This document shows positions 1-6,015 of a DNA stretch of 16,440 nt, in pieces. The position numbers and the translations under genes were made by a program. This DNA comes from Candidatus Neomicrothrix sp. UBA2131 (GTDB taxonomy: Bacteria > Actinomycetota > Acidimicrobiia > Acidimicrobiales > MedAcidi-G1): positions 1 through 16,440 of the forward strand of contig DCXR01000001.1 in assembly GCA_002329075.1 (NCBI GenBank), read 5' to 3'. Positions within the stretch are counted from its first letter, which is position 1. Each line of letters starts with the position of its first letter. Under the pieces are notes generated by a model. That model saw nothing but the letters and a program-made list of their open reading frames with translations, had not been told where the DNA came from and made no database searches.

Positions 1-59
1 CATCGCGCATTGCATCGCGCCGTGCACTGTGTCGCCGTTGCAGCCGCCTCCGGTCTCGG

Positions 60-632
60 CTAACGCAGCGAGCCGCGGGCGGTGTTGATGAGGTCTTCGG
101 CTTCGGCGTGGACGACGTAGCAGTGGACGCCGCGGAACTGGGCCACGTCGTGCTCGAAGTCGGTGCGGTTAGGGACAAGGAAGGCGATCTCGAGTTCGGA
201 CAGTTCGTAGATGAGGCCCACGAACTCGTCGAACGCCTCGTAGCACTGCGACCGGGCGAAGCTCTCCATCTCGCCGTCGCCGGGCCACGGGGCGCCCTGG
301 CGGGCCGGGTGCTGGACGTGCAGGTAGATCTCAGCCTGGTGGGGGAGCTCGCACGGCACGACCGTGTCGAACTCGATGTGCCGGTCGGCCTGGAACCACG
401 AGTAGCGGTTGAAGCACTGACCGGCCGTGAGGTCGTGGAGGTTGACCATCTCCCCGTACCAGGTGGGCGGCTCCTCCTCCGCCACGGTCGGCCGCACCTC
501 GGGCAGGGTGGTGGCGGTTCCGGTCGTCGTGGTCACGGTGTCGTCCCCGTCCTCCGTAGCCGTGCCGTCGCTCGCACACGCCGACGCCAGCAGGGCAACG
601 AACAGCAGCGGGACCGTGATCAGGGAGCGCAC
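60..632 (-). CDS. Septum-formation-family (PF13845-like) lipoprotein
   Basis: A predicted secreted lipoprotein of 190 residues. The chosen GTG start at 632 gives a short positive N-terminus, a hydrophobic stretch at about residues 4-18 and a lipobox-like LASAC with Cys19 as the lipidation site. An open frame continues upstream to 872, but that part is antisense to ccmA and has no signal peptide. A Thr/Asp/Glu-rich linker (about 20-56) precedes a domain with GQCF (Cys73), VVPC (Cys94), PHQAEIY, a third Cys130 and a terminal HC (Cys171). The order GDCF / VPC..PH.AE / C / C is that of the actinobacterial septum formation domain as I remember it; the exact role of that family is poorly known. It probably acts on the outer face of the membrane. 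It is divergent from ccmA with 37 bp between starts. A TANNNT box six bases upstream supports this GTG. Family assignment is moderately sure; function is inference. Confidence 0.72.
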   Translation of the reverse strand: MRSLITVPLLFVALLASACASDGTATEDGDDTVTTTTGTATTLPEVRPTVAEEEPPTWYGEMVNLHDLTAGQCFNRYSWFQADRHIEFDTVVPCELPHQAEIYLHVQHPARQGAPWPGDGEMESFARSQCYEAFDEFVGLIYELSELEIAFLVPNRTDFEHDVAQFRGVHCYVVHAEAEDLINTARGSLR

Positions 633-638
633 CGGGTC

Positions 639-644
639 AGGGTA
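639..644 (-). promoter_or_regulatory. Putative leaderless promoter -10 (TACCCT) for the lipoprotein
   Basis: Read on the minus strand the hexamer is TACCCT, followed by six bases and the GTG at 632. TANNNT with the start point about 6-7 bases downstream would place transcription initiation on the start codon. No Shine-Dalgarno sequence is visible, which fits a leaderless mRNA. No -35 is recognisable. Confidence 0.5.
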
Positions 645-657
645 CGCCCGGTGCCGG

Positions 658-663
658 TACCGT
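658..663 (+). promoter_or_regulatory. Putative leaderless promoter -10 (TACCGT) for the ccm operon
   Basis: TACCGT followed by six bases and the GTG at 670. No convincing Shine-Dalgarno sequence precedes ccmA. This element lies only 13 bases from the oppositely directed TACCCT of the lipoprotein gene, so the two promoters would be back to back and could interfere or share a regulator. Confidence 0.5.
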
Positions 664-669
664 TGCGGG

Positions 670-1335
670 GTGCCCGTGGTCGAACTCAATGCTGCGGTCG
701 CCCTGCTCGGACGCTTTCCGGCGCTGACCGGCGTGGACCTGCGCATCGAGCCGGGCGAGACCGTCCTGTTGCAGGGTCCCAACGGGGCCGGCAAGACCAC
801 CCTGCTGCGCCTCTGCGCCGGCCTGCTGGCCCCAGAGTCAGGGTCGGTGACGGTGCTCGGCCACGACCTCACGACCGGTCCCGAGCGTCGTGCCGTGCGC
901 CGCCGGGTGGGGCTGCTGGGCCATTCGACCGGCCTCTACGAGGACCTCACGGTCGCCGAGAACGTCCGCTTCTGGGCACGGGTCGCCGGGCTCGACGCCG
1001 AACCGTCGGTGGAGCGGGTGGTCGGCGCCCTCCAGCGCCTGGGCCTCGACGACGGGCTCCTCGACCTGCCCGTCCATCGGCTGTCGGCCGGCCAGCGGCG
1101 CCGCACCTCGCTGGCGGCACTCGTCGTGCGCCGGCCCGAGCTGTGGTTGCTCGACGAGCCCCACGCCGGCCTCGACCAGGCCGGCCGCAATGTGGTCGAC
1201 ACGCTCATCGGCGACGCTGTCGCCGCCGGGGGGACCGTCGTCGTGTCGTCACACGAGCTCGAACGGGTCCGCTCGCTCTCGCCGCGGGTCGTGACCCTCG
1301 CCGGCGGTACCGTCCATCGGGACACGAACGCATGA
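670..1335 (+). CDS. ccmA: CcmA, ATP-binding subunit of the haem export/holo-CcmE release ABC complex
   Basis: ATPase of the CcmABCD complex, which drives release of haem-loaded CcmE during System I cytochrome c maturation; it sits on the cytoplasmic side of the membrane. The 221-residue protein shows Walker A GPNGAGKTT (36-44), the ABC signature LSAGQ (138-142), Walker B LWLLDEP (158-164) and the H-loop His195. The short single-domain length is normal for CcmA. GTG 670 is chosen because the similarity to ABC domains begins there and a TANNNT box lies six bases upstream; GTG 676 is a possible alternative. The frame remains open upstream to 427 but overlaps the divergent lipoprotein. The stop TGA overlaps the ccmB start as ATGA. 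On sequence alone other small ABC ATPases are possible, but the following ccmBCDEF settles the identity. Confidence 0.93.
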   Translation: MPVVELNAAVALLGRFPALTGVDLRIEPGETVLLQGPNGAGKTTLLRLCAGLLAPESGSVTVLGHDLTTGPERRAVRRRVGLLGHSTGLYEDLTVAENVRFWARVAGLDAEPSVERVVGALQRLGLDDGLLDLPVHRLSAGQRRRTSLAALVVRRPELWLLDEPHAGLDQAGRNVVDTLIGDAVAAGGTVVVSSHELERVRSLSPRVVTLAGGTVHRDTNA

Positions 1336-2006
1336 ACCGCTTCCTCGCCGACGCCCGCCTGGTCGCCGCCAAGGACCTCCGCATCGAGGCCCGCTCGCGT
1401 GTCGTGCTCAACCAGGTGGCGCCCTTCGCCCTGCTGGTGCTGGTGCTGTTCGGGTTCGCCCTCGACGCCGACCAGCGCACGCTGCGGGCCTTCGCCCCCG
1501 GCCTGTTCTGGGTGGCGGTCCTGCTCTGCGCCCTGCTGGCAGTCCAACGGTCGGTGTCGGTCGAACAGGCCGACGGGGCGCTCACCGGCCTGCGCCTCTC
1601 AGGCATGTCACCGGCGGCGCTGTTCGTCGGCAAGGCAGCCGCCGTGTTCGTGCAGTTGGTGGTGCTCGAGGTGCTGTTGACCGCCGGGATCATCGTGCTC
1701 TACGGGAGCGAGATCGAGCAGCCCCTGCTGCTGGTCGCCACCGGCGTGCTGGCGGCCGTCGCCGTGGCATGCACCGGTACCCTCTACGGTGCGCTGGCCT
1801 CGGGCCTCGGGGTGCGGGAGACCCTCCTTCCCATCCTGCTGCTCCCGGTGCTGGCACCGGTGCTGATCGGCGCCACGCGGGCTTTCGACGACGCCCTCGG
1901 GAACGCCGCGGTCGACGGCTGGGCATGGCTGGGCCTGCTGGCCGTCTTCGCCGTGGTCGCGACCGCTGGGGGCGCACTGGCCCACGGGGCCCTGGTCGAG
2001 GAGTAG
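1332..2006 (+). CDS. ccmB: CcmB, membrane subunit of the cytochrome c maturation ABC complex
   Basis: Integral membrane partner of CcmA, needed to release holo-CcmE from CcmC in System I. The 224 residues match the usual length of about 220. After a basic N-terminus (DARLVAAKDLRIEARSR) come about six hydrophobic segments, roughly residues 32-47, 55-72, 97-120, 133-155, 160-180 and 196-218. The N-terminal KDLRIE-R pattern and a conserved-looking LSGMSP loop near residue 90 resemble CcmB proteins. The ATG at 1332 overlaps the ccmA stop by four bases, implying translational coupling. The frame extends upstream to 108 only as a shadow of ccmA. No catalytic motif is expected. Identification rests on topology, length and position between ccmA and ccmC. 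Confidence 0.92.
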   Translation: MNRFLADARLVAAKDLRIEARSRVVLNQVAPFALLVLVLFGFALDADQRTLRAFAPGLFWVAVLLCALLAVQRSVSVEQADGALTGLRLSGMSPAALFVGKAAAVFVQLVVLEVLLTAGIIVLYGSEIEQPLLLVATGVLAAVAVACTGTLYGALASGLGVRETLLPILLLPVLAPVLIGATRAFDDALGNAAVDGWAWLGLLAVFAVVATAGGALAHGALVEE

Positions 2007-2010
2007 AGGA
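2005..2010 (+). promoter_or_regulatory. Ribosome binding site of ccmC (AGAGGA)
   Basis: AGAGGA lies four bases before the ATG at 2015 and overlaps the ccmB stop codon. It decides the ccmC start over in-frame upstream codons within ccmB and a second Met five codons in. Confidence 0.6.
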
Positions 2011-2014
2011 TTCG

Positions 2015-2818
2015 ATGACGGAGACCATGGCGACGAACGGCACCACGACGGGCTCCCGCGGCTCGCGTGTACTCGGCGCCGCCACCCTCCTGGGCCTGGC
2101 CACGCTGCTGTTGTTCGCCTTCGGCCTGACCGAGGCCGACATCCGGCTCCACCCCACGACCGGCGAGGAGATCGGCCAGTTCGACGCCGTGCGCCTCCTG
2201 TACCTCCACGTGCCGCTGGCGGTGTTCACCTACGTGGCGTTCGTGCTGTGCGCCTTCGCATCGGCCGGGTACCTCATCCGCCGAACGCCATGGTTCGACA
2301 CGATGGCGCACGCCGCCGCCGAGGTCGGCACGGTGTTCTGCGGCCTGGTGCTCGTCACCGGCTCGATCTGGGGTCGACCAGTCTGGAACACCTGGTGGGA
2401 GTGGGGCGACGTGCGCCTCATGACCACGCTCGTGCTGTTCCTCATGTTCACCGGCTACCTGGCGCTGCGCCGGGCCACCGTCGACCCGCGGGCCGCCGCC
2501 CGCCGGGGCGCCGTGGTGGCGCTGGTGGCGGTGCTCGACCTGCCGCTCGTCAACCGCTCGGTCGAATGGTGGGAGAACCGCACCCTCCACCAGAAGTCCA
2601 CCCTCGGGGAGCTCAAGATCCAGGACCTCACCCTGTTCACCCTGATGCTCGGGTTCCTGGTATTCGGCCTGGTGCTGGCGTGGCTGCTGCTGCACCGCTT
2701 CCGGGTCGGCTGGCTCGAACGCGAGGACGCCGAACACGGCATCGCCGCCGACATCGCCGAACGGCGGGCCGCCATCGACGAGGGTGACGTGGACGCCGCA
2801 GTGGGGGAGGGCACATGA
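2015..2818 (+). CDS. ccmC: CcmC, haem-handling membrane protein of System I
   Basis: CcmC presents haem to the periplasmic chaperone CcmE. The 267-residue product has about six membrane segments and the tryptophan-rich haem-handling loop as WNTWWEWGDVRL (about 124-135), a variant of the family WWxWDxRLT motif. External histidine candidates for haem ligation are His65 in YLHVPLA and His192 in LHQ; both contexts are typical of CcmC. A charged C-terminal tail (after about residue 230, rich in Glu/Asp/Ala) makes it longer than many CcmC proteins, which are about 240-250 residues. The start has a good Shine-Dalgarno. The stop overlaps the ccmD start (ATGA at 2815). The Gly inserted between WEW and DVRL compared with the remembered WVWDARL form is a small oddity worth aligning. 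Confidence 0.95.
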   Translation: MTETMATNGTTTGSRGSRVLGAATLLGLATLLLFAFGLTEADIRLHPTTGEEIGQFDAVRLLYLHVPLAVFTYVAFVLCAFASAGYLIRRTPWFDTMAHAAAEVGTVFCGLVLVTGSIWGRPVWNTWWEWGDVRLMTTLVLFLMFTGYLALRRATVDPRAAARRGAVVALVAVLDLPLVNRSVEWWENRTLHQKSTLGELKIQDLTLFTLMLGFLVFGLVLAWLLLHRFRVGWLEREDAEHGIAADIAERRAAIDEGDVDAAVGEGT

Positions 2819-2982
2819 CGCACCTCGGCTACCTGATCGCCGGCTGGGGCATCGCCCTGGGAACGTTCGCCGTGTATGCGCTCTCCGTCGTCCGCCGCGG
2901 CCGCGACCCGGCCCGCCGCGTACCGGCAGAGCGCTCCCGCTGGCTGACGGCCCCCGGCGCAGATGCCGGAAACCGTGGTTGA
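2815..2982 (+). CDS. ccmD: CcmD, small membrane subunit of the CcmABCD complex
   Basis: A 55-residue product starting MTHLGYLIAGWGIALGTFAV, with one membrane segment (about residues 5-26) followed by a basic stretch VVRRGRDPARR. This is the arrangement of CcmD, a single-pass protein that associates with CcmC and helps release holo-CcmE. The N-terminal H-x-x-Y plus glycine/alanine helix resembles family members. The ATG overlaps the ccmC stop by four bases, and its own last 20 bases overlap the start of ccmE in another frame. It is easily missed because of its length. The basic tail is slightly longer than in many homologues. Position exactly between ccmC and ccmE makes the call secure despite low intrinsic information. 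Confidence 0.88.
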   Translation: MTHLGYLIAGWGIALGTFAVYALSVVRRGRDPARRVPAERSRWLTAPGADAGNRG

Positions 2983-3493
2983 CGACCTCACGCCGTCGCC
3001 CAGCCGGCCGCAGCCGTCCCGTCGCCGGGCCCTGCCCACCCTCGTCACGCTGCTGGTCGCGGCGGCGATCGTCGGCGTGCTCGTCAAGACCCTGGGCGAT
3101 GCCACGCTCGTCTTCCACGAGGTCGATGCCGCCGTCGAGCTGCGCTCCGAACTCGGTGACGGCCGCTTCCGGGTCGTCGGGACCCCGCTGCCCGGGCTCG
3201 TCGAGACCATGGTCGACGGTGAATCGGCCGTGGTGTTCACCCTCTGCTCGTCGGGCACCTTCGCCGACGTCGTCCACGTGGGCGACCCTGCCGAACTCCT
3301 CCAGCCCGGCGTGCCGGTCGTACTCCAGGGTGCATGGACGGTCGGCAGCGTCCCCGGCATCGCCGGACTCGTCGCACCCGCAGACGACGGCTGGCACCTG
3401 CGCACCGACCACATGGTCGTCAAGCACGACAACGACTACCGGGTCGAAGAGGGGCGCCAGGCCGACATCGAATCCTGCAGCGCCACCGGCTGA
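2963..3493 (+). CDS. ccmE: CcmE, periplasmic-side haem chaperone
   Basis: CcmE binds haem covalently outside the cytoplasmic membrane and hands it to the CcmF/H ligase. The 176-residue protein has a basic N-terminus, a single membrane anchor at about 24-43 and a soluble beta-barrel (OB-like) domain from about 46. The haem-attachment motif is visible as KHDNDY, with His155 and Tyr159 matching the HxxxY of bacterial His-type CcmE; it is not the Cys-type variant known from some archaea and deltaproteobacteria. The N-terminus before the anchor is somewhat extended (Pro/Ser/Arg rich). ATG 2963 overlaps ccmD by 20 bp; no strong Shine-Dalgarno is visible, so translation is probably coupled. A 36-bp gap follows before ccmF. 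Confidence 0.94.
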   Translation: MPETVVDDLTPSPSRPQPSRRRALPTLVTLLVAAAIVGVLVKTLGDATLVFHEVDAAVELRSELGDGRFRVVGTPLPGLVETMVDGESAVVFTLCSSGTFADVVHVGDPAELLQPGVPVVLQGAWTVGSVPGIAGLVAPADDGWHLRTDHMVVKHDNDYRVEEGRQADIESCSATG

Positions 3494-3529
3494 CCGCACC
3501 CCGGTGACCGCGCCGCCATACTCCACCCC

Positions 3530-5491
3530 ATGAACGCAACGCTGGGCTCCGGGTTCGTCGCCCTGGGCCTGACGGTCTCGCTGCTCGGCGTCCTCAACAC
3601 CGTGCGGGGCCTCGCCACCCGCAGTGCGGTCCACCTGGCGCGGACCCGCTGGTACGTCGCCGCCGTGGCGGTTGCCGCCGTCGGCCAGTTCGCCGTCATG
3701 GAGCGGGCGCTCATCACCCGCGACTTCACCATGGCGTTCGTGGCTCAGCACGGCAGCCACCGAACGCCAGCCCTGTTCAACGTGGCGACGCTCTGGTCGG
3801 TACTGGAAGGCTCGATCCTGCTGTGGGTGCTGATCCTGGTCGGCTACCTCGTGCTGGTCGCCTGCCGCTTCCGGGACCGCCTCACCGACCCGATGGTCGG
3901 CTGGGTGCTGCTCGTGATGCTGGTCGCCTGCACCTTCTTCTTCCTGCTCCTGGCCGGCCCGGCCCACCCGTTCGGCCGGTTCGACCCGTGGCCCGGGTTC
4001 GACGGCCCCGGACCCAACCCGCTGCTCCAGAACCACGTGCTCATGGCGTTCCACCCGCCGGTGTTGTACCTCGGGTACGTCGGGTTCACGGTGCCGTTTG
4101 CCTTCGCCGTCGCGTCGCTCGCCACCGGCCGGTTGGGCGAGGGCTGGCTGCTCGAGACCCGCCGCTGGACGCTGCTGGCCTGGGGCTGCCTCACGGTCGG
4201 GATCCTGTTGGGCGCCTGGTGGTCGTACGAGGTGCTCGGCTGGGGCGGCTACTGGGCGTGGGACCCGGTCGAGAACGCCTCGCTCCTGCCGTGGCTGACC
4301 GGCACCGCCTACCTCCACTCGGTCATGGTGCAGGAACGTCGGGGGATGCTGCGGGTCTGGAACCTGTCGCTGTTGTGCTCCACGTTCGCACTCACGATCC
4401 TCGGCACGTTCCTGACCCGCTCGGGGGTCGTCGAGTCGGTGCATTCGTTCACCGAGTCCGGGATCGGGCCCATGTTCCTCGCCTTCTTCGCCGTGATCGT
4501 GGCGACCGCCGTAGGCCTCGTCGCCTGGCGGGGTGACGACCTGCGGGCCGAGGGGTCGATCGACTCGCCGGTGTCGCGAACCGGGGCGTTCCTCGCCAAC
4601 AACCTGCTCTTCGGGGCGTTCGCCTTCGTGGTGCTGCTCGGCACGATGTTCCCACTCCTCATCGAGACCATCAACGGGAACCGCATCTCGGTCGGCAACC
4701 CCTACTTCGATCGCATGACCATGCCGATCGGATTCCTGCTCCTGTTCCTGATGGCCGTGGCGCCGGCCCTGCCGTGGGGGCGGGCGGGCACCGAGGTGCT
4801 GGCAAAGCGGCTCCAGTGGCCGGTCGTCGCCGGTGTGGCCGCCATGGTCGTCGCCGTGGCACTCGGCGGACGCGGGTGGGCGACGGTGCTGGCTGTAGGC
4901 CTCGCCGGGTTCGCCAGTGGTGGTGCGGTGCGCCAACTGGCGCTGGCAGTGCACTCCCGGGGGCTGCGTGGGTTCGTCGGCCGGTCGAGCGGTGGGATGA
5001 TCGTGCACATCGGGGTGGCGATCGTGGCCGTGGCGTTGGCCTGTTCGTCGTCGTATGTGCGACAGGCCGAGGTGGGTTTCATGGAACCGGGCGACCGGTC
5101 CATGTTTGCCGGCCACGAGCTGGTCTTCGACGGACTCGAGCGGGTCGAGTTGGCCGAGAAGAACGAGATGCGGGTGCGGGTCCTCGTCGACGGCGACCTG
5201 TTCACGCCGGCGATCACGTACTTTCCGTTCGCCGGACAGACCATCGGCACGCCGACCACCCGCTCGACCTGGCGGGACGACCTGCAGCTCTACGTGCTGT
5301 CGGTGCCCGAGAAGGAAGGTGACGCCACGAAGGTGTGGGTCACCGTGCAGCCGCTCGTCTGGTGGCTCTGGTATGGCGGCGGGGTCATGGCGTTCGGGAC
5401 GCTGTTGGCCGCCGTGCCCGACCGGCGCCGGCGTCGCGACGAAGAACCTGTAGAGCGAGCGGCTGCCGCCGACGTGGAGGTTCCGAAGTGA
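3530..5491 (+). CDS. ccmF: CcmF, haem lyase core subunit of cytochrome c maturation
   Basis: CcmF, with CcmH, ligates haem to the CXXCH motif of apocytochromes c. The 653 residues are the usual length. The signature WWD domain is clear as GWGGYWAWDPVENASLLPWL (about 237-256). It is preceded by LEGSILLW (about 92-99) and NPLLQNHVLMAFHPPVLYLG (about 163-182) and followed by TFLTRSGVVESVHSF (about 293-307). Around a dozen or more hydrophobic segments are present, with a large extracytoplasmic C-terminal loop before a last membrane helix near 615-630. ATG 3530 opens right at the family N-terminus; there is no obvious Shine-Dalgarno. The stop overlaps the next start (GTGA at 5488). A long open frame antisense to it is a codon-bias shadow. 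Confidence 0.97.
   Translation: MNATLGSGFVALGLTVSLLGVLNTVRGLATRSAVHLARTRWYVAAVAVAAVGQFAVMERALITRDFTMAFVAQHGSHRTPALFNVATLWSVLEGSILLWVLILVGYLVLVACRFRDRLTDPMVGWVLLVMLVACTFFFLLLAGPAHPFGRFDPWPGFDGPGPNPLLQNHVLMAFHPPVLYLGYVGFTVPFAFAVASLATGRLGEGWLLETRRWTLLAWGCLTVGILLGAWWSYEVLGWGGYWAWDPVENASLLPWLTGTAYLHSVMVQERRGMLRVWNLSLLCSTFALTILGTFLTRSGVVESVHSFTESGIGPMFLAFFAVIVATAVGLVAWRGDDLRAEGSIDSPVSRTGAFLANNLLFGAFAFVVLLGTMFPLLIETINGNRISVGNPYFDRMTMPIGFLLLFLMAVAPALPWGRAGTEVLAKRLQWPVVAGVAAMVVAVALGGRGWATVLAVGLAGFASGGAVRQLALAVHSRGLRGFVGRSSGGMIVHIGVAIVAVALACSSSYVRQAEVGFMEPGDRSMFAGHELVFDGLERVELAEKNEMRVRVLVDGDLFTPAITYFPFAGQTIGTPTTRSTWRDDLQLYVLSVPEKEGDATKVWVTVQPLVWWLWYGGGVMAFGTLLAAVPDRRRRRDEEPVERAAAADVEVPK
5476..5480 (+). 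promoter_or_regulatory. Ribosome binding site of the ccmG/tlpA-like gene (GGAGG)
   Basis: A consensus GGAGG within the end of ccmF, seven bases before the GTG at 5488. It decides this GTG as the start rather than upstream codons inside ccmF. Confidence 0.75.
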
Positions 5492-6015
5492 GTCCGGTGC
5501 GCAGTGCGGCGATCGCGGTGGGCCTGGTGCTGGCCGCGCTGGTCGGCGTGATGGCCACGCGTGATTCCGGCCACGGGTCCGTGTCAACGCACCTGGTCGG
5601 ACAGCCGGCTCCACCGCTGGTCGGCACCACCATCGACGACGAGGAGTGGGACCTCGACGCCCAGCGGGGCCGCTGGGTGCTCGTCAACTTCTTCTCCACG
5701 ACCTGCGTGCCGTGCATCGTCGAGCACCCCGAACTGGTGGCGTTCGCCGAGGCCCACGCCGATGCCGACGATGTCCGGATCGTGAGCGTGGCATTCGATG
5801 ACTCGGCGGCGGCAGTCGAACGGTTCTTTCGTGAGCAGGGCGGCGGCTGGCCGGTGCTGGCTGCAGGAACCGGGCACATCGCCGTCGACTGGGGGGTCAT
5901 CGCCGTCCCCGAGTCGTACCTGGTCTCTCCATCGGAGCACGTGGCCGCCAAGGTCATCGGCGGGGTGAAGGCCGATGAGCTCGAGGCGCTGCTGGCCGAG
6001 GCGAGCGGCTCATGA
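5488..6015 (+). CDS. CcmG/TlpA-like membrane-anchored thioredoxin
   Basis: A thiol-disulfide oxidoreductase that in System I keeps the CXXCH cysteines of apocytochrome c (or CcmH) reduced outside the membrane. The 175 residues comprise an N-terminal anchor (about 6-24), then a thioredoxin fold beginning GQPAPPLVG. The strand WVLVNFFSTTC leads into the active site CVPC (Cys73, Cys76), and the cis-proline loop is VIAVPESYLV (Pro141). FFSTTCVPC replaces the more common FWASWCxPC. It starts with GTG behind a consensus Shine-Dalgarno, overlaps the ccmF stop, and its own TGA overlaps the ccmH ATG. It is called CcmG/DsbE by position; a general TlpA or ResA role cannot be excluded from sequence. Confidence 0.92.
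   Translation: MSPVRSAAIAVGLVLAALVGVMATRDSGHGSVSTHLVGQPAPPLVGTTIDDEEWDLDAQRGRWVLVNFFSTTCVPCIVEHPELVAFAEAHADADDVRIVSVAFDDSAAAVERFFREQGGGWPVLAAGTGHIAVDWGVIAVPESYLVSPSEHVAAKVIGGVKADELEALLAEASGS

Noticed and set aside
1..20. Direct repeat CATCGCGC at 1-8 and 13-20.
   Set aside because: Two short copies at the window edge in GC-rich DNA; no context to tell repeat element from chance, and no gene can be supported in 1-59.
3517..3522. CATACT seven bases before the ccmF ATG, as an internal leaderless promoter.
   Set aside because: It lacks the first T of TANNNT and ccmF sits inside a tight operon; too weak to list, though the 36-bp gap leaves it possible.
1784..5614. A 1276-codon open frame on the minus strand, antisense to ccmB through ccmG.
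   Set aside because: It shows no recognisable domain, is rich in His/Arg/Gly/Gln/Glu as expected for the complement of GC-rich codons, and lies opposite clear ccm genes.
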